Source of the DNA: Streptomyces sp. NBC_00457
GTDB taxonomy: Bacteria > Actinomycetota > Actinomycetes > Streptomycetales > Streptomycetaceae
Assembly: GCF_036014015.1 (NCBI RefSeq)
Contig: NZ_CP107905.1
Location: forward strand, 3,658,001-3,722,000
Direction: 5' to 3'
DNA length: 64,000 nt
Under the pieces are notes generated by a model. That model was not told where the DNA came from. It did no database searches and worked only from the letters and a program-made list of their open reading frames with translations. A program made the position numbers and the translations under genes. The first letter of the stretch is position 1. Each line of letters opens with the position of its first letter. Shown here one piece after another: positions 37,283 to 44,683 of the stretch.

Positions 37283-37380
37283 GTTGAACTTCTCCGCGAC
37301 TCAATTGCCCTGAAGTCGCGAACCATTGAGTATACGCAAAGAAATCCCCCGGGACGCAATTGCCCGGGGGATTTCTTTGT
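37283..37380 (+). ncRNA. Candidate small structured RNA
   Basis: Starting at the predicted transcription start, the RNA would fold into hairpin 1 (CGCGACT/AGTCGCG, 37295-37320) and a 17-base-pair hairpin 2 (CAAAGAAATCCCCCGGG with CCCGGGGGATTTCTTTG, about 37338-37379). Both loops carry CAATTGCCC. Hairpin 2 followed by a U-rich tract would serve as terminator, giving a transcript of about 100 nt. It overlaps the leader of the oppositely transcribed helicase gene in antisense. No start codon with a ribosome site is present. Alternatively hairpin 2 is merely the bidirectional terminator of thioredoxin. Confidence 0.5.
37329..37359 (-). promoter_or_regulatory. Candidate helicase promoter
   Basis: On the minus strand TTGCGT (37359-37354) and TATACT (37334-37329) are separated by 19 bases. 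Transcription would start near 37322 and read into the helicase gene with a leader of about 100 bases that contains the 7-bp hairpin. It faces the plus-strand promoter at 37247-37276. Confidence 0.5.
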
Positions 37381-37391
37381 ATTGCGTCAGG

Positions 37392-37724
37392 TCAGATGAC
37401 GTCCGCCAGCTCCTCCAGGAGCCGGCGCTTGGGCCGGGCTCCCACCATCGCCTTCACGGGCTCGCCACCCCGGAAGACCATGAAGGTCGGCATCGACAGC
37501 ACCTTGTACGCGTTCGTGGTCTCCGGGTTGGTGTCCACGTCCAGCTGGACCACCTTGAGCCGCTCGCCCTGCTCGGCGGCGAGCGCGCTGAGCACCGGCC
37601 CCATCTGCCGGCAGGGCGGACACCAGGCGGCGGTGAACTCGACCAGCACCGGCAGCTCCGCCCCGATCACCTCCGCCTCGAAGTCCGCATCCGTCACCTC
37701 GGCCACACCCGCCGCCTTGATCAC
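37392..37724 (-). CDS. Thioredoxin
   Basis: This is a 110-residue thioredoxin with active site WCPPC (Cys35, Cys38), the following DVDTNPETTNAYKVLSMPTFMVFRGG (cis-Pro in MPT) and no signal peptide, so it is cytosolic. The active-site pair is Pro-Pro instead of the usual Gly-Pro, which would shift the redox potential. I start it at the GTG at 37724, which overlaps the MerR regulator stop (GTGA), rather than the upstream ATG at 37748. It is co-transcribed with and coupled to the MerR gene, so it is probably the output of that regulator. Confidence 0.93.
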   Translation of the reverse strand: MIKAAGVAEVTDADFEAEVIGAELPVLVEFTAAWCPPCRQMGPVLSALAAEQGERLKVVQLDVDTNPETTNAYKVLSMPTFMVFRGGEPVKAMVGARPKRRLLEELADVI

Positions 37725-38107
37725 AACCCCTGCCCTCCCAGTTCGCACAACGGTGATTCACCCTCGGCCAGGGCCAGCCGTACGCCGATCTTCGCCCGCA
37801 CCGCCCGCAACTCGCCGATCAACGCGTCCAGCTCGTCCAGCTTGCGGCGGTAGACCGCAATAGAGGCAGGGCACTGGTCGCCCTCGGAGTGCCCGGCGCG
37901 CAGGCACTCCACGAAGGGCCGCGTCTCCTCCAGGTCGAACCCGAAGTCCTGCAGCGTCCGGATCTGCCGGAGCAGCTTCAGGTCGTCCTCGTCGTACGTC
38001 CGGTATCCGTTGCTCCCGCGCCGCGCGGGCAGCAGCCCCCGCGACTCGTAGTACCGCAGCGTCCGCGTCGTGGTCCCGGCCCGTGCAGCCAGCTCGCCGA
38101 TTCGCAT
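37721..38107 (-). CDS. MerR-family regulator with three cysteines
   Basis: This is a 128-residue MerR-type activator. The winged helix-turn-helix (MRIGELAARAGTTTRTLRYYESRGLL, GSNGYRTYDEDDL) is followed by a dimerisation helix. Cysteines 68 (VECLRAG), 79 (GDQCPAS) and 121 (PLCELGG) lie in the effector part. The start is the ATG at 38107. A perfect dyad (38124-38141) sits just upstream, as expected of autoregulation. Coupling to thioredoxin suggests a thiol or metal sensor that controls a redox response. That role is inferred. Confidence 0.9.
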   Translation of the reverse strand: MRIGELAARAGTTTRTLRYYESRGLLPARRGSNGYRTYDEDDLKLLRQIRTLQDFGFDLEETRPFVECLRAGHSEGDQCPASIAVYRRKLDELDALIGELRAVRAKIGVRLALAEGESPLCELGGQGL

Positions 38108-38123
38108 GCCCACGAACGTAGTC

Positions 38124-38141
38124 CTTGACGCCGACGTCAAG
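38124..38141 (-). promoter_or_regulatory. MerR-type operator upstream of merR-trx
   Basis: CTTGACG-N4-CGTCAAG is a perfect 7-base inverted repeat 17 bases upstream of the regulator ATG. It resembles MerR-family operators (CTTGAC half sites) lying in promoter spacers. It overlaps the last codons of the Lrp-family gene. Confidence 0.65.
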
Positions 38142-38646
38142 GCAACAGCGGTTTCCGCTGCACCGGGGAGGTGAGGACGATCGACGTCGTCGTGCGGCCC
38201 AGGGCGGAGACCGCTTCGAGGACCTCCTCCAGGTGGACCGTGTCCCGGACGGCGACCTTGAGGATCCAGCAGTCCTCGCCGACCACATGGTGCACCTCGG
38301 TGATCTCGGGACGCTCCATCAGCTCCAGGGTCCTGGGGTGCTTGAGGTTGTAGCCGCCGTGCGGGTTCACGCGGATGAACGCCTGGATGCCGTAGCCGAG
38401 GCGGGCCGGGGCGACATGGGCGCCGTAGCCGCTGATCACACCCGCCGCCTCCAGCCGCCGCACCCGCTCGGTGACCGCCGCCGGGCTGAGCCGGACCCGG
38501 CGGCCCAGCTCGCTGAGCTTGATCCGGCCGTCGGTCTGGAGGAGTTCCAGGATCTGCCGGTCCAGCGCGTCGAAGGCCACCGACGTTTCGTCGGCCGTCG
38601 TGCGCAGATGCCGAGGTTCTTTCGGCGCTGCGGCCGGAACTCCCAT
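38137..38646 (-). CDS. Lrp/AsnC-family transcriptional regulator
   Basis: This is a 169-residue regulator. After a short leader (about 25 residues), an AsnC-type helix-turn-helix spans FDALDRQILELLQTDGRIKLSELGRRVRLSPAAVTERVRRLEAAGVI. The RAM effector domain follows (YGIQAFIRVNPHGGYNL, VHHVVGEDCWILKVAVRDTVHLEEVLEAV). The ATG at 38646 is preceded by GGGGGAAG. It is divergent from the epimerase-like gene with 39 bases between starts, so it may regulate that gene as well as itself. The effector is probably an amino acid, by family. Confidence 0.92.
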   Translation of the reverse strand: MGVPAAAPKEPRHLRTTADETSVAFDALDRQILELLQTDGRIKLSELGRRVRLSPAAVTERVRRLEAAGVISGYGAHVAPARLGYGIQAFIRVNPHGGYNLKHPRTLELMERPEITEVHHVVGEDCWILKVAVRDTVHLEEVLEAVSALGRTTTSIVLTSPVQRKPLLP

Positions 38647-38685
38647 GCTTCCCCCTTCAGGACGTGCGGATACGCCGGGAGAATT

Positions 38686-39603
38686 ATGGTCATGGAAAAC
38701 GCCCGAGAGGTACTGGTCATCGGCGGGAGCCGCTATTTCGGCAAGCGGCTCGTCGCACGGTTGCTGGCCGCCGGGGACCGGGTGACGGTCCTCAACCGCG
38801 GCTCGTCGGCGCCTCCGCCCGGCGCGCTGCACCTCGTCGCCGACCGGAACGACGAGAAGTCCCTGACGGACGCGCTCGGTTCGCGCACCTTCGACGTCGT
38901 CGTCGACCAGGTCTGCTACACCCCACGGCAGGCGGCGCTCGCCCGCCGGGTCTTCGCCGGCCGCACCCGGCGGTATGTGATGACGTCCACGGTCGAGGTG
39001 TACGAGTACGAGGACTCGATCGCGCTCGTACGGGAAGACGCCGTCGACGCTCGCGAGATGCCCGTCGATCTCGAACTCCCCTGGGACGACCCGGAGTTCC
39101 TCGACCACCACTACGGCGAGGGCAAGCGGCAGGCCGAGGCCGTGTTCGCCGCCGCCCCTGAGTTCCCGTACGCGGCCGTCCGGGTGGCCCACGTGCTGGG
39201 CGGGGACGACGACTTCACGGGCAGGCTGGAGCATTACGCCTCCCGCATCCGGGCCGGTGAGCCGATCGCCGTGCCCGCCGCGAACCAGCCCGCCACCTAT
39301 ATCCACGTCGAGGAGATCGCCGACTTCCTGGTGTGGGCGGCCGGCGAGGACTTCACCGGTCCGGTGAACGCCGCCTCCCACGGCGTAGTGACCACCGATG
39401 AGCTGTGCAAGGCGGTGAGCGCGCGGCTGCCCGAGGGCGAGGTCGTCCTCCAGTGGGTGGAGGTCGGCGAGGTCTCGCCGCTCTCCTTCTTCCGCTCCTA
39501 CGGCATGGACAACTCCCGGGCCACCCGCCTCGGTTTCACCTTCGGCGACGTACGGCAGTGGCTGCCGAAGGCGGTCGCGGAGACGCTGGGAAAGGGCGAC
39601 TGA
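38686..39603 (+). CDS. NAD-dependent epimerase/dehydratase family protein
   Basis: This is a 305-residue extended short-chain dehydrogenase-like protein. The Rossmann start is EVLVIGGSRYFGKRLVARLLAAGDRVTVLNRG (GGSxxFG variant), with a DVVVDQVCYTPRQAALARRVF segment and TSTVEVYE at the strand where the catalytic Ser/Thr and Tyr are expected. The classical YxxxK is replaced by HHYGEGKRQAE, keeping Tyr and Lys in a shifted context. It resembles mRNA-binding or reductase-type epimerases. A GGGAG lies before the ATG at 38686; an ATG at 38692 is an alternative. It is followed two bases later by the aldo/keto reductase gene, so they form an operon. Confidence 0.85.
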   Translation: MVMENAREVLVIGGSRYFGKRLVARLLAAGDRVTVLNRGSSAPPPGALHLVADRNDEKSLTDALGSRTFDVVVDQVCYTPRQAALARRVFAGRTRRYVMTSTVEVYEYEDSIALVREDAVDAREMPVDLELPWDDPEFLDHHYGEGKRQAEAVFAAAPEFPYAAVRVAHVLGGDDDFTGRLEHYASRIRAGEPIAVPAANQPATYIHVEEIADFLVWAAGEDFTGPVNAASHGVVTTDELCKAVSARLPEGEVVLQWVEVGEVSPLSFFRSYGMDNSRATRLGFTFGDVRQWLPKAVAETLGKGD

Positions 39604-39604
39604 C

Positions 39605-40486
39605 ATGCGGTACCGCACACTCGGCGGCCTGCGCGTGAGCGCGGTCGGGCTCGGCGCCATGCCGCTGTCCATCGAGGGCCGCCCGGACGAGACACGCGCC
39701 CTGGCCACGGTGCACGCGGCGCTCGACGCGGGCGTGACGCTGCTGGACACGGCGGACTCCTATCACCTGCCCGGCGACGCACCCGGCCACAACGAGCAGC
39801 TGGTCGCCCGGGCCCTCGCGACATACGGCGGTGACAAGGCGGACGTGCTGGTGACCACGAAGGGCGGGCGCGGCCGCCCCGCCGACGCCACCTGGACGGT
39901 GACGGGCTCCAGGCGGCATCTGAAGTCCGCCGCCGAGGCTTCGCTGAAGCGGCTCGGGGTGGACGCGATCGGCCTCTATCAGCTGCACAAGCCGGACCCC
40001 TCGGTCCCTTTCGAGGAGTCCGTCGGCGCGCTGCGTGAACTGCTCGACGAGGGCAAGATCCGACTGGCGGGGGTATCCAACGCGGACGCGGGCCAGATCC
40101 GCCGGGCCCACGCGATCCTCGGGGACCGGCTGGTCTCGGTGCAGAACCAGTACTCGCCGGCCGTGCGCGACAGCGAGGCGGAGCTACGGCTCTGCGCCGA
40201 GCTGGGACTGGCGTTCCTGCCGTGGAGCCCCCTCGGCGGCATCTCCCGCAGCTCGCTGGACGGACCGTCCCGCCTGGAGGGGACTGACCGCTTCGGCGCG
40301 TTCCACGCCGTGGCGAGGGAGCGCGGGGTCAGTCCCCAACAGATCTGCCTGGCATGGCTGTTGGCCGCATCCCCCACGGTGATCCCGATCCCGGGCGCGA
40401 GCCGGCCGGAGACGATCAGGGACTCGGCGGCAGCGGCGGACTTGGTGCTGAGCGCGGAGGAGCTGGCCCGGCTGGACGCGGGTTAG
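39605..40486 (+). CDS. Aldo/keto reductase
   Basis: This is a 293-residue NADPH-dependent aldo/keto reductase. The catalytic tetrad is visible: Asp and Tyr in LLDTADSYHLPG, Lys in VTTKGGRG and His in YQLHKPDPS. The C-terminal cofactor-binding IPGASRPETIRDSAAAADL is typical. It starts one base after the epimerase-like gene stop (TGACATG), so the two are translationally linked. The operon probably reduces an aldehyde or keto compound; the substrate is unknown. A terminator shared with convergent dctA follows. Confidence 0.93.
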   Translation: MRYRTLGGLRVSAVGLGAMPLSIEGRPDETRALATVHAALDAGVTLLDTADSYHLPGDAPGHNEQLVARALATYGGDKADVLVTTKGGRGRPADATWTVTGSRRHLKSAAEASLKRLGVDAIGLYQLHKPDPSVPFEESVGALRELLDEGKIRLAGVSNADAGQIRRAHAILGDRLVSVQNQYSPAVRDSEAELRLCAELGLAFLPWSPLGGISRSSLDGPSRLEGTDRFGAFHAVARERGVSPQQICLAWLLAASPTVIPIPGASRPETIRDSAAAADLVLSAEELARLDAG

Positions 40487-40545
40487 GGCAACTGGCTCTG
40501 CCCTTTGGGGCAAGAGACCGTTCCGGAAAGGGCAATGGAACAGGC

Positions 40546-40582
40546 CGAGCGGCCAGGCTACGGGGGAGCACCTGGCCGCTCG
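40546..40582. terminator. Bidirectional terminator between AKR gene and dctA
   Basis: CGAGCGGCCAGG (40546-40557) and CCTGGCCGCTCG (40571-40582) form a perfect 12-base stem in the 115-base convergent gap, 20 bases from the dctA stop. Confidence 0.85.
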
Positions 40583-40601
40583 GGGTAGGGGGAGCTTTCC
40601 G

Positions 40602-41978
40602 CTAGGCCTTCGCCAGCTCCTTCTCGCCGCCCTGCTCGGGCACCGTGTCCTGTGTGCCATGGCCGTCGTCCAGCAGGGTCTGCTCGTCGAACGGGGCGTG
40701 GCCGGCGAGGACCTGGTCGACGCGCTCCCGGTCGATCTCCTTGGTCCACGTACCGATCAGCACCGTGGCGACCGCGTTGCCCGCGAAGTTCGTCAGGGCG
40801 CGGGCCTCGCTCATGAAGCGGTCGATGCCGACGATGAGACCGATGCCGTCCACAAGGGCGGGCTTGTGCGACTGGAGGCCGCCCGCGAGGGTGGCGAGCC
40901 CGGCGCCGGTGACACCCGCCGCGCCCTTCGAGGCGACCAGCAGGAACAGCAGCAGCGGGATCTGCTCGCCGACCGACATCGGCGTACCCATGGCGTCGGC
41001 GATGAACAGGGACGCCATGGTCATGTAGATCATGGTGCCGTCGAGGTTGAAGGAGTAGCCGGTCGGGACGGTGATACCGACCACCGGCTTGCTGACACCC
41101 AGGTGCTCCATCTTCGCGATGAGCCGCGGCAGCGCGGACTCGGACGAGGAGGTGGACAGGATCAGCAGGAACTCACGGCCCAGGTACTTGAAGAGCGAGA
41201 GGATGTTCATGCCCGCCACCACTCGCAGCAGTGCGGCGAGCACGATGAAGACGAACAGGAAGCATGTGGTGTAGAAGCCGAGCATCAGCACGGCGAGACT
41301 CTTGAGCGCGTCGAGACCCGCGGAGCCGGTGACCGCGGCGATGGCACCGAAGGCACCGATCGGGGCGGCCCACATCACCATGGCGAGGACGCGGAAGACG
41401 AGGCGCTGGATGTGCTCGACGCCGCGCAGGATCGGTGCGCCGGTGTCCCCCATGGCCTGCAGCGCGAAGCCGACGAGGAGGGCGACGAGGAGGGTCTGCA
41501 GGACCTCGCCGCCGGTGAACGCGGAGACGATCGTGGTCGGGATGATGCCGAGCAGGAACTCCTCGGTGTTCTTTGCCTCGGTGACCTGTGCCTGACCGGT
41601 CTCCTTGACCGCGTCGGTGACCGCCAGGCCCGTACCCGGGTCGATGATGTTGCCGACGACCAGGCCGATGCCGAGCGCGACCAGCGACATCACCGTGAAG
41701 TAGGCGAGCGCGATGCCACCCACCGCGCCGACCTTCGCGGCCTTCCGTACCGAGCCGATGCCCAGCACGATGGTGCAGAAGATGATCGGCGAGATCATCA
41801 TCTTGATCAGGTTCACGAAGCCGGTACCGATCGGCTTCAGCTCGACCGCGAAGTCGGGGGCGACCAGACCGACGGTGATGCCTGCGGCCACCGCGGCGAT
41901 CACCGCGATGTAGAGGTAGTGGGTCCGGTCCCGTTTGGCTCGGGGTGCGGCAGGTGCCTTATCGGCTGCGCTGGTCAC
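40602..41978 (-). CDS. dctA: C4-dicarboxylate:cation symporter (DAACS family)
   Basis: This is a 458-residue membrane transporter for succinate, fumarate, malate and related acids. It has eight or so transmembrane segments plus the family re-entrant loops: KMMISPIIFCTIVLGIGS, the serine-rich ILSTSSSESALPRL, PTGYSFNLDGTMIYMTMASLF and GVTGAGLATLAGGLQ. The start is the GTG at 41978 with AAGGAGG upstream. It is divergent from a CitA/DcuS-type kinase and its regulator, which in other bacteria activate dctA when external dicarboxylates are sensed. Known DctA proteins couple uptake to protons or sodium. Confidence 0.95.
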   Translation of the reverse strand: MTSAADKAPAAPRAKRDRTHYLYIAVIAAVAAGITVGLVAPDFAVELKPIGTGFVNLIKMMISPIIFCTIVLGIGSVRKAAKVGAVGGIALAYFTVMSLVALGIGLVVGNIIDPGTGLAVTDAVKETGQAQVTEAKNTEEFLLGIIPTTIVSAFTGGEVLQTLLVALLVGFALQAMGDTGAPILRGVEHIQRLVFRVLAMVMWAAPIGAFGAIAAVTGSAGLDALKSLAVLMLGFYTTCFLFVFIVLAALLRVVAGMNILSLFKYLGREFLLILSTSSSESALPRLIAKMEHLGVSKPVVGITVPTGYSFNLDGTMIYMTMASLFIADAMGTPMSVGEQIPLLLFLLVASKGAAGVTGAGLATLAGGLQSHKPALVDGIGLIVGIDRFMSEARALTNFAGNAVATVLIGTWTKEIDRERVDQVLAGHAPFDEQTLLDDGHGTQDTVPEQGGEKELAKA

Positions 41979-42165
41979 AGCGGCCTCCTTGACGTCGTCG
42001 TCGGCATCACCGGCGTGCGGCTCACGTCCGGGAGATTGCGGAGATTTATGGGGATCTGCCCGGGGGTGGTGCCCTGCGGACTGCCGTGACTATCTCCCGC
42101 CCTGTGAGGGCGGTCACCCTTCCGTTCATTTAGTTCATGCTTAACCCGGGGGGCACACTGACGAC

Positions 42166-43797
42166 ATGCACGTGCGCCTCCCGCTCCCCCGCAGCCTGGC
42201 CGGCCAGCTCTTCGCCGTGCAGGCCGTGCTGCTCACGGTCGTGGTCCTCGGGTATGCGCTGTTCACCTACGTCAGCGACCGCGACCAGGCCGAGGACGCG
42301 GCGCGGCGCCAGGCCATGGGGGTGGCCCGCTCGGTCGCCGACTCCCCCTCCGTGCGGGAGGCGATCCGCACCCCCGACCCCAGCGCCCGGCTCCAGCCGT
42401 ACGCGCTGCAGGTCATAGAGGACGCCGACGTCGACTTCGTGACGATCATGAACACGAAGGGCATCCGCTGGACCCACCCCGACCCGGCCCAGATCGGCCA
42501 GCCGTTCCTCGGTCACATCGCCCGTGCGCTGCGGGGCGAGTCCTTCACCGAGACCTACACGGGCACGCTCGGTCCGTCGGTGCGGGCGGTCACCCCGGTC
42601 GAGGACGGCGGGAAGGTCGTCGGACTGGTCAGCGCCGGCATCAAGGTCGAGGCGATCAGCAAGCGGGTCCAGGGCCAGCTGACCGCGCTCATCGGTGTCG
42701 CGGCCGGCGCGCTCGCCCTGGGCGCGGTCGGCACGTACGTCGTCAATGCCCGGCTGCGCCGCCACACCCACGGCATGAACGCGGCCGAGCTGAGCAACAT
42801 GCACGACTACCACCAGGCCGCCCTGCACGCCGTACGCGAAGGTCTGCTGATGCTCGACGGGCAGTACCGCGTCGCGCTGATCAACGACGGGGCGCGGGAG
42901 CTGCTCGGGGTGAGCGAGGAGGTGATCGGCCGCTCGGTCGCCGAGCTGGGACTGCCCGCGCCGCTCACCGGCGCGCTGCTCGCGTCGGAGCCCCGGGTGG
43001 ACGAGGTGCATCTGACCGCCGACCGGGTGCTCGTGGTGAACACCTCACCGGTGTCGGGCGGGGAGCGCCGCGGAACCGTGGTGACCTTGCGCGACGTCAC
43101 CGAACTCCAGTCCCTCATGGGCGAGTTGAACTCCGAACGCGGCTTCACCCAGGCGCTGCGCTCGCAGGCCCACGAGGCGGCGAACCGGCTCCACACGGTG
43201 GTCTCGCTGATCGAGCTGGGCCGCGCGCAGCAGGCCGTGGACTTCGCGACGGCCGAGCTGGAGCTGGCGCAGGCGCTGACCGACCAGGTGGTGGCCGCGG
43301 TGAGCGAGCCGGTCCTCGCGGCCCTGCTGCTCGGCAAGACGGCCCAGGCGAACGAGCGGGGCGTGGAGCTGGTGGTGTCGGAGGACAGCCGCATGGACGA
43401 CGGGCTGCTCCCTGAGTCCCTGCCCGCGCGGGACCTGGTGACCATCCTGGGCAACCTGATCGACAACGCGGTGGACGCGGCGCAGGGCAGCGTGCGGGCG
43501 CGGGTGACGGTGACGGCGTACACGGAAGGCGGCTCGGAGCTGGTGCTGCGGGTGTCCGACACGGGTGCGGGCGTCGATCCCGCGCACGCGGAGGAGGTCT
43601 TCCAGCGCGGCTACTCGACCAAGCCGGCGGGGCCGGGCGGGCGGGGTCTCGGCCTGGCCCTGGTACGGCAGGCGGTCACCCGGCACCAGGGAGAGCTGAC
43701 GGTGACGGAGGCGGCCGGGGGCGGCGCCCGGTTCCAGGTGCGGTTGCCGTTGAATAGCCCGGTGTCCGAGCGTGCGGTGACGGGAGGTGTCGGATGA
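42166..43797 (+). CDS. CitA/DcuS-family sensor histidine kinase
   Basis: This is a 543-residue kinase. Membrane helix 1 (FAVQAVLLTVVVLGYALFTYV), an extracytoplasmic PAS-like sensor domain (about 40-175) and helix 2 (LTALIGVAAGALALGAVGTYV) precede a cytosolic PAS domain (about 220-320, LHAVREGLLMLDGQYRV). The atypical H box SQAHEAANRLHTVVSLIELG has its His near residue 335. The HATPase_c domain shows NLIDNAVDAA, DTGAGVDP and GRGLGLALV. This layout is that of dicarboxylate and citrate sensors. It is divergent from dctA and overlaps the regulator gene by four bases (ATGA). It probably detects C4-dicarboxylates outside the cell. TTCAT direct repeats in the shared upstream gap (42125-42138) could bind its regulator. 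Confidence 0.94.
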   Translation: MHVRLPLPRSLAGQLFAVQAVLLTVVVLGYALFTYVSDRDQAEDAARRQAMGVARSVADSPSVREAIRTPDPSARLQPYALQVIEDADVDFVTIMNTKGIRWTHPDPAQIGQPFLGHIARALRGESFTETYTGTLGPSVRAVTPVEDGGKVVGLVSAGIKVEAISKRVQGQLTALIGVAAGALALGAVGTYVVNARLRRHTHGMNAAELSNMHDYHQAALHAVREGLLMLDGQYRVALINDGARELLGVSEEVIGRSVAELGLPAPLTGALLASEPRVDEVHLTADRVLVVNTSPVSGGERRGTVVTLRDVTELQSLMGELNSERGFTQALRSQAHEAANRLHTVVSLIELGRAQQAVDFATAELELAQALTDQVVAAVSEPVLAALLLGKTAQANERGVELVVSEDSRMDDGLLPESLPARDLVTILGNLIDNAVDAAQGSVRARVTVTAYTEGGSELVLRVSDTGAGVDPAHAEEVFQRGYSTKPAGPGGRGLGLALVRQAVTRHQGELTVTEAAGGGARFQVRLPLNSPVSERAVTGGVG

Positions 43798-44483
43798 CAG
43801 CGGCCCAGCAGCCCATCCGAGTCCTGGTCGTGGAGGACGACCCGGTCGCCGCCGACGCGCACGTCATGTACGTCGGCCGCGTCCCCGGCTTCGTCGCGGT
43901 CGGCAAGGCGCACACCGGTGCGGAGGCGCGGCGCGCGCTGGACCGTATGCCGGTGGATCTGCTGCTCCTCGACCTGCACCTGCCGGATGTGCACGGGCTG
44001 CAGCTGGCCCGCTCACTGCGGGCGGCCGGTCATCACGCGGACGTGATAGCGGTGACGTCGGCACGGGATCTGACGGTCGTCCGCGAGGGCGTCTCGCTGG
44101 GCGTCGTGCAGTACGTCCTCAAGCCCTTCACCTTCGCCACCCTGCGGGACCGGCTCGTGAGATACGCCGAGTTCCACGCGGCGGCGGGCGAGGCGAGCGG
44201 CCAGGACGAGGTCGACCGCGCCCTGGCGACCCTGCGCGCCCCGAGCCCGGCCGCCCTGCCGAAGGGGCTGAGCGCCCCCACACTGGAGCGGGTCTCGGTG
44301 GTCCTGCGCGACTGCGCCGACGGCCTGACGGCGACCGGCGTCGCGGAGGAGGTGGGCATCTCCCGCATCACCGCCCGCCGCTACCTGGAACACCTGGTGG
44401 ACGCGGGAAGGGCGGCCCGGAGCCCGCAGTACGGAACCGTCGGGCGACCGGAGTTGCAGTACCGCTGGGTGAAGGGCCAGTAA
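43794..44483 (+). CDS. CitB/DcuR-family response regulator
   Basis: This is a 229-residue response regulator. The receiver domain has acidic pair in VVEDDPVAADAHVMYV, phospho-acceptor Asp60 (LLLLDLHLPDVHG), Thr in AVTSARD and switch Lys in VLKPFTF. The C-terminal helix-turn-helix (LTATGVAEEVGISRITARRYLEHLVDAGRA, about 175-220) is of the DcuR/CitB type. It is coupled to the kinase gene by ATGA overlap. It is the expected activator of divergent dctA. A dispersed repeat with a hairpin follows and may terminate the operon. Confidence 0.94.
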   Translation: MTAAQQPIRVLVVEDDPVAADAHVMYVGRVPGFVAVGKAHTGAEARRALDRMPVDLLLLDLHLPDVHGLQLARSLRAAGHHADVIAVTSARDLTVVREGVSLGVVQYVLKPFTFATLRDRLVRYAEFHAAAGEASGQDEVDRALATLRAPSPAALPKGLSAPTLERVSVVLRDCADGLTATGVAEEVGISRITARRYLEHLVDAGRAARSPQYGTVGRPELQYRWVKGQ

Positions 44484-44510
44484 GCGGCTCTGATCGAGTC
44501 CGGTGCTGCA

Positions 44511-44560
44511 AGCGCCCCGTAAGGGGCGCGGGGAACTGCGCGACCAGCCCCCACCGGCCC
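44511..44560 (+). repeat. Dispersed Streptomyces repeat, intergenic (copy 3)
   Basis: GCGCCCC-GTAA-GGGGCGC forms a 7-base hairpin (44512-44529) followed by GGGGAACTGCGCGACCAGCC. It is the same element found in frame inside two ABC genes at 5095-5144 and 9559-9591. Here it lies 28 bases after the response regulator stop and could act as a terminator. Confidence 0.85.
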
Positions 44561-44604
44561 GAGGACTCTCACCGCGCCCCCAGCGGAGCGTTACCGCAAG
44601 GTCA

Positions 44605-44633
44605 TTGACCTGACTAGACCACTCCTCTTACGT
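44605..44633 (+). promoter_or_regulatory. Promoter with DasR-like (dre) operator before sugar ABC operon
   Basis: TTGACC (44605-44610) and TTACGT (44628-44633) are 17 bases apart. Overlapping the -35 and spacer is ACCTGACTAGACCACT (44608-44623), which agrees with the DasR site ACTGGTCTAGACCACT at 13 of 16 positions, including a perfect right half. DasR is the GntR-type regulator of aminosugar uptake in Streptomyces. The location in the spacer would repress the operon. Confidence 0.6.
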
Positions 44634-44683
44634 TCACCTCGCAGCCATCCCGGCGCCACGACGAAGTGAGCCCGTAGGAGGTC

